Shown: positions 7,091 through 12,289 of the stretch, one piece after another | Numbering within the stretch: the first letter of the stretch is position 1 | Layout: every line of letters starts with the position of its first letter | DNA from: an uncultured Moheibacter sp. | GTDB lineage: Bacteria; Bacteroidota; Bacteroidia; Flavobacteriales; Weeksellaceae | Assembly (NCBI GenBank): GCA_937875605.1 | Contig: CALLXZ010000020.1 | Span: forward strand, 1 to 12,289 | Reading direction: 5' to 3' | Length of the DNA: 12,289 bases | Made by a program: the position numbers and the translations under genes | The notes under the pieces: generated by a model | Databases searched by the model: none | The model's input: the letters and a program-made list of their open reading frames with translations, nothing else | Told to the model about the DNA's origin: nothing

Positions 7091-7121
7091 GCGCTGTTCT
7101 ACATAAGTTCAGCGTTTTTTT
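7091..7121 (+). terminator. Intrinsic terminator after pyrH-frr
   Basis: CGCTG (7092-7096) pairs with CAGCG (7110-7114), extendable by a CT/AG pair inside a 2x2 internal loop, and is followed by seven T residues (7115-7121). It begins 22 bp after the frr stop and ends about 20 bp before the glycosylase ATG, leaving little room for a separate promoter downstream of it. Confidence 0.7.
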
Positions 7122-7140
7122 ATTACTTTAAACAGAAAAA

Positions 7141-7662
7141 ATGTCAGAACGAATTTCAAAAAATTATTTTCAAGAAAACGATGCGATTTTCGTTGCGGAA
7201 AATTTGATTGGAAAAACTTTGGTGCGCAATTTAGGCAACGGAAAAATCATCCGCTCAAAAATTACAGAGACGGAAGCCTATTTAGGGCCGGAAGATTTGG
7301 CTTGTCATGCGAGCAAAGGCAAAACATCCCGAACTTCTATCATGTTTGAAAAAGGCGGATTTGTATATGTTTACTTAATTTATGGGATGTATTGGATGCT
7401 GAATTTTGTAACGGGAAAAGAAAATGAGCCACAAGCGGTTTTAATTCGAGGAATTGAAAGTTGCAGCGGCCCGGGAAGATTAGGTAAATATCTGCAATTG
7501 GATAAATCCTTTTACGGAGAAGATTTAAATCATTCCGAAAGAATTTGGTTGGAAGATTCATTTCATGACGGAAAAATTCTGGCTACACCCAGAATCGGAA
7601 TCGACTATGCGGGTGAAATCTGGAAAAACAAACTGTGGCGTTTCGTTTTGGATCAATCATAA
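7141..7662 (+). CDS. 3-methyladenine DNA glycosylase, AAG/MPG family
   Basis: Base-excision repair enzyme that removes alkylated purines such as 3-methyladenine (and, in relatives, hypoxanthine). The 173-aa protein has the MPG signature ITETEAYLGPEDLACHA (41-57): by alignment with human AAG, E45 is the general base, Y47 and H56 line the base pocket, and Y81 in YVYLIYGMY is the intercalating tyrosine. RGIE (103-106), SGPGRLGKYL (109-118) and the closing WRFVLDQS are also typical. It is somewhat shorter than many bacterial members, but no core segment is missing. It begins about 20 bp after a terminator hairpin, so expression may rely on read-through or on a weak -7-like box (TACATTTA, 7081-7088). 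Its 3' end overlaps the convergent secreted-protein gene by 10 bp. Confidence 0.95.
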   Translation: MSERISKNYFQENDAIFVAENLIGKTLVRNLGNGKIIRSKITETEAYLGPEDLACHASKGKTSRTSIMFEKGGFVYVYLIYGMYWMLNFVTGKENEPQAVLIRGIESCSGPGRLGKYLQLDKSFYGEDLNHSERIWLEDSFHDGKILATPRIGIDYAGEIWKNKLWRFVLDQS

Positions 7663-8159
7663 ATGTATTCGGACTTCAAACCCGCTTTCTTAGCACTTCT
7701 AATCAACCCTACTCTATCCACTCCCAAATGGAGAATCGAATTATCATGACTCTCTTTTTCTCCTGATTTTTCATATTCATATTCTACTTTCAACGAATTT
7801 TCTTCGAATTCAAGTATAAAATAAATATCCACTCCGAAACCTTTTAGATCAGCCGAATTCGCTTTTATGCTTTGGATAAAATTTCCTTCTGACGAATGGT
7901 ATTTTACTTTCATTGAAATCAATCCATCCTCGTTTAAAGCTAAGGGTTCGATTATTTCAAAATCGTCATCCAGAAAAGGAGAAATGACCATGAAATCGTT
8001 TTCATATTCATTTTCATTACCAGAATTTTGGCTACGGAATTCCTTAATTAATTGAAAATTCTCATTTGCTTTTTGAATAAATTTTTGAAAGTGATTTTCA
8101 TTTATTTGTGCCTGAACAGATATAGTAAACAAAATCAGCAGTGATACATATTTTTTCAT
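7653..8159 (-). CDS. Secreted protein of unknown function
   Basis: I do not recognise a family. The 168-aa product starts with a clear signal peptide (MKKY, then a hydrophobic stretch to ISVQA) with probable signal peptidase I cleavage after A17, so the mature protein begins QINENHFQKF and is periplasmic or exported. It is rich in E, D, N and K, with no cysteine, no transmembrane segment after the signal and no obvious catalytic motif. The N-terminal half is predicted helical by eye (18-43) and the rest looks strand-rich. The gene diverges from the response-regulator gene and shares its 122-bp upstream region, which holds the TTCC repeats, so it may belong to the same regulon. It converges on the glycosylase gene with a 10-bp overlap and no terminator between. 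Confidence 0.75.
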   Translation of the reverse strand: MKKYVSLLILFTISVQAQINENHFQKFIQKANENFQLIKEFRSQNSGNENEYENDFMVISPFLDDDFEIIEPLALNEDGLISMKVKYHSSEGNFIQSIKANSADLKGFGVDIYFILEFEENSLKVEYEYEKSGEKESHDNSILHLGVDRVGLIRSAKKAGLKSEYIYD

Positions 8160-8210
8160 GAAGTAGAGTTAATCTAATTCTAACTAATTATTTAGAGGAA
8201 TTATTGTCTG

Positions 8211-8242
8211 TTCCAACAAATTCCCAATTTCTTCCTAATTTG
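8211..8242 (+). promoter_or_regulatory. TTCC direct-repeat operator before the response regulator
   Basis: Three TTCC cores start at 8211, 8221 and 8232 (10 and 11 bp apart). The last two are near-identical 11-mers, TTCCCAATTTC and TTCCTAATTTG. Head-to-tail repeats of about 11 bp are the classical binding pattern of OmpR/PhoB-type dimers. The array ends 6 bp before a -7 box and covers the -33 position. A matching block precedes the first PepSY gene, so autoregulation by the response regulator encoded just downstream is the likeliest reading. Which protein binds is inference. Confidence 0.6.
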
Positions 8243-8247
8243 AAATC

Positions 8248-8255
8248 TAATTTTG
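8248..8255 (+). promoter_or_regulatory. -7 box of the two-component operon
   Basis: TAATTTTG matches TAnnTTTG exactly and would give a leader of about 20 nt before the ATG at 8282. There is no TTG at the -33 distance; that position is occupied by the TTCC repeats, as at activator-dependent promoters. A poorer alternative is TTTG at 8239-8242 with TTAATTTG at 8261-8268, which would leave almost no leader. Confidence 0.5.
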
Positions 8256-8281
8256 GATTTTTAATTTGGTAAATTCGTAAA

Positions 8282-8953
8282 ATGAAAATTTTGATCATAG
8301 AAGACGAAAAAGAACTCAGGGAAGTGATAAAAGATTCTCTTGAAAAAGAAGGATATTTAATCGAAGATTCTTCAGATTTTCATTCAGCAATTGATAAAAT
8401 TATTTCGTACGAATATGATTGCATTCTTCTGGACATTATGCTTCCAGGCGGAAGCGGACTCGAATTACTGGCGGAATTGAAAAAACATAAAAAAAACGAA
8501 GCGGTTATCATCATTTCTGCAAAAGATTCCATAGACGATAAAGTAAATGGTTTGGAATTGGGAGCCGATGATTATCTGGCGAAACCCTTTCATTTAGCGG
8601 AATTGAACGCGCGTGTGAAGTCAGCCATTCGTAGAAAAAATCAAGGTGGAAATACATTTCTTCACTATAATAATCTTGAAATTGATCCTGAAAACCGAAC
8701 CGTAAAAGTAGACGATCAGTCGCTATCATTGAACCGGAAAGAGTTTGATTTGCTTTACTATTTCCTCACAAATCCACAGCGTTTGATTACCAAAACATCC
8801 ATTGCCGAATATGTTTGGGGAGATCATGCGGAAGAATCGGATAGTCTCGATTTTGTCTATTATCAGATAAAAAATCTGCGTAAAAAGTTAAATGAATCTT
8901 CTGCAAATGTTGACATTCAAGCAGTTTATGGAGTTGGTTACAAATTAGTCTAA
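8282..8953 (+). CDS. OmpR/PhoB-family response regulator
   Basis: A 223-aa two-domain transcription regulator. The receiver domain (1-118) has acidic residues E7, D8 and E9, phosphoacceptor D51 in LLDIMLPGGSG, switch residue S79 in IISAKD, and K101 in LAKPF; all residues for phosphorylation are present. The C-terminal winged helix (about 125-223) shows NRKEFDLLYYFL (151-162), VWGD (178-181), the recognition-helix region YYQIKNLRKKL (193-203) and the closing YGVGYKL. It is cytoplasmic, activated by the kinase encoded 1 bp downstream, and expected to bind tandem ~11-bp repeats. Such repeats are found in front of this gene and in front of the first PepSY gene. No signal-specific name can be given: it resembles the CusR/QseB branch, but that does not fix the stimulus. 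Confidence 0.96.
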   Translation: MKILIIEDEKELREVIKDSLEKEGYLIEDSSDFHSAIDKIISYEYDCILLDIMLPGGSGLELLAELKKHKKNEAVIIISAKDSIDDKVNGLELGADDYLAKPFHLAELNARVKSAIRRKNQGGNTFLHYNNLEIDPENRTVKVDDQSLSLNRKEFDLLYYFLTNPQRLITKTSIAEYVWGDHAEESDSLDFVYYQIKNLRKKLNESSANVDIQAVYGVGYKLV

Positions 8954-8954
8954 G

Positions 8955-10232
8955 TTGAAAAGATCACTCAAATATTACACGCTTCGCTATTTTGCACTTG
9001 CCATTTTGGGCATTATTGCCCTATGGGCGGCGTCGTTTTACTTTTTCATAATCGAAGAAGTTTATGACAATATAGATGATGGTTTAAAGGACAGCGAAAT
9101 CCGTATCAAAAAAGAGATTGATCTAAATCCTTCTGTCTTAAATGTAGAAGAATTTGATCTTGCGCAGTTTAAAATCACGCCTCTCCCGAAAGGTAATTAC
9201 AATTATCAAACGCATATTTACAATAGTAAAATGTACATGCCTTATGATGAAGATGATGAACCTGTACGGATTTTACAGAATATTTTTCTGCAAAACGGGA
9301 AATCCTACCAGTTGGAAATTTATACATCGACGGTAGAAGAAGATGAATTGCTGGAGAATCTTTTGATTGCGCTTTTGGTTCTTTATGCAGCATTGGTCAT
9401 TAGTTTGATTCTGATCAATCATTTCATCCTAAAAAAAGCCTGGAGCCCTTTTTATCAATTACTTACGAAATTAAAAGCGTATAAAATCGGAAGTAAAAAT
9501 TCTTTTGAACCGCAAAGTTCAAACATAAAAGAATTTGATCAACTGGAAAAGGAATTAGGGGAAATGCTTCGACGAAATGAAATTATTTATGAACAACAAA
9601 ATCAGTTCATTGGAAATGCTTCGCATGAATTACAAACCCCAATAGCTATCGCTTCCGGTAAACTTGAGCTCCTAATGCAGGAAAGTGAAATGAATGAAAA
9701 TCAAATCGTTAAGATCAATGAAATTTATAAAATACTGAATCGTTTGAAACGTTTGAATAAATCTTTACTTATGCTTTCGCGAATTGAAAATCAACAATTT
9801 CAACCGATTGAAAAAAAGAATTTTAATGAACTCATCCGTCAAAGTATTGTGGATTTTGAAGGAATGGCGGAACTAAAAAACATTCAACCGATCCTAAATG
9901 AATCAGGTCAGTTCGAAATGGAAATCAATCCTGATTTAGCAGCTGTTTTGATTGAAAACCTAATGAAAAATGCCATTCTTCACAGTCCAAATGATGGAGA
10001 AATAAAAATTGAAATATTTGAAAATTTAATTCAGATTAAAAATTGGGGGGAAAAATCTTTGGAAGATTCTCAGATATTTGACCGATTTTATAAAGAGTCG
10101 GACAATGAAAACTCAACCGGACTTGGGCTTGCAATTGTTAAATCCATCATCGGAATTTATCCTGAATTGAGAATTCAATATCGGTTTGAAAATGAACATA
10201 TTTTTGAAATCCAAAAAAATAGTAGTTTCTGA
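8955..10232 (+). CDS. Two-component sensor histidine kinase
   Basis: A 425-aa inner-membrane sensor. TM1 spans about 12-33, a periplasmic sensor domain of about 100 residues follows, and TM2 spans about 134-159. The dimerisation box NASHELQTPIA carries H224. The ATPase domain has the N-box ENLMKNA (N339), F-box IFDRFYK (374-380) and G2 box STGLGLAIVKSI (387-398). The G1 region reads IKNWGEK (361-367), lacking the canonical DxGxG aspartate, which is a divergence also seen in other Bacteroidota kinases. An acidic patch, YDEDDE (97-102), sits in the sensor domain and could bind cations. The start is TTG at 8955: an in-frame TAG at 8946-8948 blocks anything upstream, and the next Met (93) would lose TM1. 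One base separates it from the regulator's stop, so the two are translationally coupled. Stimulus unknown. Confidence 0.95.
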   Translation: MKRSLKYYTLRYFALAILGIIALWAASFYFFIIEEVYDNIDDGLKDSEIRIKKEIDLNPSVLNVEEFDLAQFKITPLPKGNYNYQTHIYNSKMYMPYDEDDEPVRILQNIFLQNGKSYQLEIYTSTVEEDELLENLLIALLVLYAALVISLILINHFILKKAWSPFYQLLTKLKAYKIGSKNSFEPQSSNIKEFDQLEKELGEMLRRNEIIYEQQNQFIGNASHELQTPIAIASGKLELLMQESEMNENQIVKINEIYKILNRLKRLNKSLLMLSRIENQQFQPIEKKNFNELIRQSIVDFEGMAELKNIQPILNESGQFEMEINPDLAAVLIENLMKNAILHSPNDGEIKIEIFENLIQIKNWGEKSLEDSQIFDRFYKESDNENSTGLGLAIVKSIIGIYPELRIQYRFENEHIFEIQKNSSF

Positions 10233-10237
10233 TCTTA

Positions 10238-10270
10238 TTCCCAATTCTTTCCAGATTCCTGCCTGAAATT
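10238..10270 (+). promoter_or_regulatory. TTCC direct-repeat operator before the PepSY genes
   Basis: Three consecutive 11-mers: TTCCCAATTCT (10238), TTCCAGATTCC (10249) and the degenerate TGCCTGAAATT (10260). The first nine bases are identical to those at 8221 before the response regulator. Ungapped alignment of 8221-8255 with 10238-10272 gives 22 identities in 35. This is a candidate response-regulator site that makes the PepSY pair a target of the adjacent two-component system. Confidence 0.6.
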
Positions 10271-10272
10271 TG
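10265..10272 (+). promoter_or_regulatory. -7 box of the PepSY operon
   Basis: GAAATTTG matches TAnnTTTG at 5 of the 6 fixed bases and lies exactly 27 bp after the first base of TTCCCAATT, the same spacing as for the response-regulator promoter. The predicted leader is about 18 nt before the ATG at 10297. It overlaps the third, weakest repeat. No -33 TTTG is seen at the usual distance, as expected if an activator replaces it. Confidence 0.4.
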
Positions 10273-10296
10273 TAACATAATTTAAAAATACATGTT

Positions 10297-10749
10297 ATGA
10301 ATGCAACAGTGAATATCAAAAAATCTATCTTGGTTTTATTTGTTTTCAGTTTCGGAATTGTGTTAAACGCACAAGAATCCGTGATCCAAAAAACAGAACT
10401 TCCCAAAACGGCGCAAACTTTCTTATCCAAACATTTTTCCGGTCAAAAAGCGGTTCAAAGTATAAAAGACAAAGGGGTTTTGAATACCGAATATGAAGTT
10501 CTTTTAGACAATGGAACCAAAGTAGAATTCGATTCAGATGGGAATTGGAAAGAAGTGGATAGCAAAAACGAAACTGCACTTCCGACCGGATTCATCTCCA
10601 GTAAAATAACTTCGTATGTTTCAAAGAATTTCCCAACCCAGAAAATTACCAAAATCGAGAAAGATTCCCGAAAAACAGAAGTTGAACTGACCAGTGGATT
10701 GGATTTGGAATTTGACTCTAATGGAAATTTTGTACGAATTGATGATTAA
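10297..10749 (+). CDS. Secreted PepSY-like protein
   Basis: A 150-aa periplasmic protein of the PepSY-like (DUF2874) type. A signal peptide with KK at 8-9 and a hydrophobic core at 11-23 should be cleaved after A25 (VLNA, then QES). The mature part holds two half-repeats, each ending in paired strands and a turn: VLLDNGTKVEFDSDGNWKEVD and VELTSGLDLEFDSNGNFVRID. It has no cysteine and no catalytic motif. PepSY-like domains have a BLIP-like fold and are often found next to two-component systems in Bacteroidota; proposed roles are binding or inhibition of partner proteins, but none is established for this one. It is 64 bp after the kinase gene, has its own promoter candidate with TTCC repeats, and is 17 bp before a related lipoprotein gene. 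It may feed back on the sensor domain; that is inference. Confidence 0.88.
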   Translation: MNATVNIKKSILVLFVFSFGIVLNAQESVIQKTELPKTAQTFLSKHFSGQKAVQSIKDKGVLNTEYEVLLDNGTKVEFDSDGNWKEVDSKNETALPTGFISSKITSYVSKNFPTQKITKIEKDSRKTEVELTSGLDLEFDSNGNFVRIDD

Positions 10750-10766
10750 TTAAATAAAAACAAATT

Positions 10767-11234
10767 ATGAAAATCCCATTTTTAAAAATCCTGTTTGTCT
10801 TCTGTATGTTGACTTTCTTTACAGCTTGTAGCAATGATGACGACAGTCCAAATGAAACAATTTTGGAATACAACGAATTATCCGAAGCTTGTAAATCCAT
10901 TATCGAAACCCATTTTCCTGAAGCCACTGTCGTTTTAGTGGAAAGAAAAAACGTTCCGGATTCGGATGGAACTGTTTTCGAAGTAAAGTTAAACAACGGA
11001 ATGGAAATCGATTTCAATGCGGAATGTAACTGGACCGACATCGACGGAAATAACCAACGCATTCCGTATGCTTTGATTCGGGAAAATATAATTGTCTATG
11101 TTCAGACGAATTATCCGGAACCTATTTTCATCAAAGGAATTGATAAAGAAAATTTTGGATTTGAAGTTGAATTATCCAATGAATTGGATTTGATTTTCGA
11201 TACAAACGGAGAATTTGTCCGGATAGATCCTTAA
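10767..11234 (+). CDS. PepSY-like lipoprotein, probably surface exposed
   Basis: A 155-aa paralogue of the preceding gene. The N-terminus is a lipoprotein signal: hydrophobic 4-20, lipobox FTAC with acylated C21, followed by SNDDDS, an acidic stretch like the lipoprotein export signal that sends Bacteroidota lipoproteins to the cell surface. Two PepSY-like half-repeats follow, ending at NNGMEIDFNAECNWTDID and ELSNELDLIFDTNGEFVRID. Unlike its neighbour it has C42 and C87 in the mature part, which could form a disulfide. The 17-bp gap and the strong terminator after it make it the last gene of a two-gene operon. One paralogue soluble and one lipid-anchored suggests two compartments for the same binding activity. 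Ligand unknown. Confidence 0.9.
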   Translation: MKIPFLKILFVFCMLTFFTACSNDDDSPNETILEYNELSEACKSIIETHFPEATVVLVERKNVPDSDGTVFEVKLNNGMEIDFNAECNWTDIDGNNQRIPYALIRENIIVYVQTNYPEPIFIKGIDKENFGFEVELSNELDLIFDTNGEFVRIDP

Positions 11235-11243
11235 TCAAAAGAA

Positions 11244-11270
11244 AGTAAAAAGTAGTAAAAAGCAAAAAGG
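11244..11270. repeat. Short A-rich direct repeat before the terminator
   Basis: The 9-mer AGTAAAAAG occurs at 11244-11252 and 11254-11262, followed by the related GCAAAAAGG (11262-11270), giving a 10-bp period. It lies between the lipoprotein stop and the terminator stem and partly overlaps the stem. Probably a small slippage product; no function is suggested by the sequence. Confidence 0.4.
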
Positions 11271-11297
11271 TTTCGCGAGATGCGAAACCTTTTTTTT
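11264..11297. terminator. Strong bidirectional terminator
   Basis: A perfect 13-bp stem (AAAAAGGTTTCGC, 11264-11276, with GCGAAACCTTTTT, 11282-11294) encloses a 5-nt loop, GAGAT. T-runs follow on both strands (11290-11297 on +, the complement of 11264-11268 on -). It lies between the convergent PepSY lipoprotein and cold-shock genes and should end both transcripts. Confidence 0.93.
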
Positions 11298-11324
11298 CAT
11301 TGGTAAATCTTATAAACCTAATTC

Positions 11325-11516
11325 TTAAGCTCTTCTAACATTTACAGCATTCGTTCCTCTTCTTCCTTCTTCTAAGTCAAAAGAAACGTCATCGTTTTCT
11401 TTAACTTTATCTACCAAACCGGTGATGTGAACGAAATACTCTTTACCTGAATCGTCATCTTTAATGAATCCATAACCTTTAGTTTCATTGAAAAATTTGA
11501 CAGTACCTTTATTCAT
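11325..11516 (-). CDS. Cold-shock domain protein
   Basis: A 63-aa single cold-shock domain (OB fold) that binds single-stranded RNA and DNA and melts RNA secondary structure. RNP1 is KGYGFI (13-18) and RNP2 is YFVHI (27-31), with the usual opening GTVKFFN (4-10). The C-terminus ends GTNAVNVRRA. Length is slightly under the usual 65-70 aa but the domain is complete. It is a monocistronic leftward gene between two terminators. Its neighbour upstream is a DEAD-box RNA helicase transcribed in the same direction, a functionally related RNA remodeller, but a terminator lies between them. Whether this copy is cold-induced or constitutive cannot be told. Confidence 0.96.
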   Translation of the reverse strand: MNKGTVKFFNETKGYGFIKDDDSGKEYFVHITGLVDKVKENDDVSFDLEEGRRGTNAVNVRRA

Positions 11517-11534
11517 AATTAATTAATTTTGGCG

Positions 11535-11541
11535 CAAGATA
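11535..11541 (-). promoter_or_regulatory. Weak promoter candidate for the cold-shock gene
   Basis: On the - strand 11541-11535 reads TATCTTG, one T short of the common TAtcTTTG -7 box, and continues GCGCCAAAATT, reminiscent of the start-site sequence of the pyrH and acyl-CoA reductase promoters. The leader would be under about 20 nt. No -33 TTG is visible at the expected distance. The rest of 11517-11660 shows nothing I can interpret. Confidence 0.3.
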
Positions 11542-11660
11542 GCACTATAAAATTAACTAATCACTATATTTTTAAAGAATTTTCAGTCAGTGACTTAGAA
11601 TTGATATTGTATTAACTCGATGGCAAAATAGTTATGTAATTAACATTTCACTTATAGACA

Positions 11661-11684
11661 TAAAAAAGCCCGTATAAACGGGCT
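11661..11684 (-). terminator. Terminator of the DEAD-box helicase gene
   Basis: AGCCCGT (11667-11673) and ACGGGCT (11678-11684) form a 7-bp stem with a 4-nt loop. On the - strand it is followed by a run of T (complement of 11662-11667). It lies 23 bp after the helicase stop codon and separates that gene from the cold-shock gene. Confidence 0.85.
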
Positions 11685-11707
11685 CTAAATACTATTTTTA
11701 ACAAATA

Positions 11708-12289
11708 TTATCTTCTTTTTCCACCGCCACTGTTACGGCTTCCACCTCCGGTGCTTTTTCCTCTATTTCGACCACCGCCAAATTCTGATCTTCCGCTGCT
11801 TCCCGATTTTGAACGACCTGAGCTGCTTCCGCTTCTCTTTCCTTCAAAACCGCCACCACCGCCGGTCCGTTTTCCACCTCCGGATTTTCCAGCATATCCC
11901 CCTGAACGTTTTTTATCACCGCCACGTCTTTCACCACGATCTTCACCACTTCTTCCTTCTCTTTTTTCAGGGATTGAAATCTGAACTTCAATTGTTTCAT
12001 CATCTTTAAATGAATCCAAAATCAATTGTTCATGTTCTGAATCAGCTTCAAAAAATGAGAAGTTTCTCAAGATTTCGATTTTACCTATTTCTATATCACG
12101 TTTGCGTGTTTTTTCGTTAATTAATCCAATTAAATTTGGAACTTTAACTTGTTGTTTTTGACCAACGTTGATGTGAAATCTTGTCATTCCATGCACATTA
12201 CCGCCACGTATTTTTCCTCCTCTTTCGTCTCTGCCGGATTCTGAAACATTCAAATCTTTTGCATGTTTATAGTAATCCAAGAAAGTTGT
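11708..12289 (-). CDS. DEAD-box RNA helicase, C-terminal part (partial)
   Basis: Only the 3' end of the gene is in the window; the frame is open to the right edge (12289) and the visible 193 residues begin TTFLDYYKHAKDL. Residues about 35-108 match the DbpA-type RNA-binding domain that follows the two RecA domains in DeaD/DbpA helicases (GMTRFHINVGQ, IGLI, IGKIEILRNFSFFEAD). The last ~85 residues (nucleotides 11711-11962) are a low-complexity basic tail of R, G, S and K with GGG runs, typical of unstructured RNA-binding tails in Bacteroidota helicases. The helicase motifs lie outside the window, so the DEAD-box assignment rests on the RNA-binding domain and tail. A TTG at 12280 is an internal Leu codon rather than a true start. 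Role by family: ribosome assembly or mRNA decay, often in the cold. Confidence 0.85.
   Translation of the reverse strand, partial: TTFLDYYKHAKDLNVSESGRDERGGKIRGGNVHGMTRFHINVGQKQQVKVPNLIGLINEKTRKRDIEIGKIEILRNFSFFEADSEHEQLILDSFKDDETIEVQISIPEKREGRSGEDRGERRGGDKKRSGGYAGKSGGGKRTGGGGGFEGKRSGSSSGRSKSGSSGRSEFGGGRNRGKSTGGGSRNSGGGKRR

Noticed and set aside
10113..11062. Several leftward reading frames across the end of the kinase gene and the PepSY genes (65-114 aa)
   Set aside because: All are antisense to genes with signal peptides or repeats that clearly encode protein, and none has a recognisable domain or promoter.
11244..11262. CRISPR-like or iteron repeat
   Set aside because: Only two 9-bp A-rich copies 10 bp apart, without spacers, merging into a terminator stem.
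11751..11984. Proline-rich 77-aa reading frame on the + strand
   Set aside because: It is the complement of the glycine/arginine-rich helicase tail; GGN codons read backwards give CCN proline codons. No promoter and no family resemblance.
11698..12003. Second leftward reading frame of 101 aa rich in E, V and A
   Set aside because: It overlaps the helicase 3' end in another frame and arises from the same low-complexity DNA; the helicase frame carries the recognisable RNA-binding domain.
12278..12280. TTG as start of a 190-aa free-standing protein
   Set aside because: The frame stays open to the window edge with residues TTF before this Leu, which fit the linker before the RNA-binding domain of a helicase; it is an internal codon.

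Overview
The window looks like a chromosomal segment of a flavobacterium, most like Chryseobacterium or a relative in the Weeksellaceae. The DNA is AT-rich, Shine-Dalgarno sequences are not evident, and several genes carry the Bacteroidota promoter -7 element TAnnTTTG. The protein families (LuxC-like acyl-CoA reductase beside a dicluster ferredoxin, ACT-less SerA, DUF1015, PepSY-like pairs, a lipoprotein with an acidic surface-export signal) fit the same phylum. I see no transposase, integrase, CRISPR array, tRNA or rRNA, so this is ordinary core and near-core genome.

Layout. Positions 28-4497 hold a leftward cluster: dicluster ferredoxin, serC, serA, a DUF1015 protein and a YggS/PLPBP protein. 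The last two overlap by ATGA. The cluster joins the first two steps of phosphoserine-dependent serine synthesis to a PLP-handling protein and an unassigned DUF1015 protein, with no serB in view. Positions 4616-7662 run rightward: LuxC-like acyl-CoA reductase, pyrH, frr and an AAG/MPG-type DNA glycosylase. The ferredoxin and acyl-CoA reductase diverge from a compact dyad (4576-4596) whose two arms each make a TAnnTTTG box, one per strand.

Positions 7653-11234 hold a two-component module: a leftward secreted protein of unknown function, then rightward an OmpR-type response regulator, a histidine kinase starting at TTG, and two secreted PepSY-like proteins (one periplasmic, one lipoprotein). The most interesting signal is regulatory. 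The intergenic regions before the response regulator and before the first PepSY gene share an ungapped 35-bp block with 22 identities. In both, TTCC repeats at 11-bp spacing sit exactly 27 bp before a -7 box. This is the arrangement expected for an OmpR/PhoB-type regulator and suggests that the system controls itself and its PepSY partners.

Positions 11264-12289 hold a strong bidirectional terminator, a leftward cold-shock protein, and the 3' end of a leftward DEAD-box RNA helicase (DbpA-type RNA-binding domain plus an RGG/GS-rich tail) with its own terminator. Both proteins act on RNA structure. The only non-coding stretch near 200 bp is 11517-11707, which holds a weak csp promoter candidate and the helicase terminator. 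No gap exceeds 300 bp.
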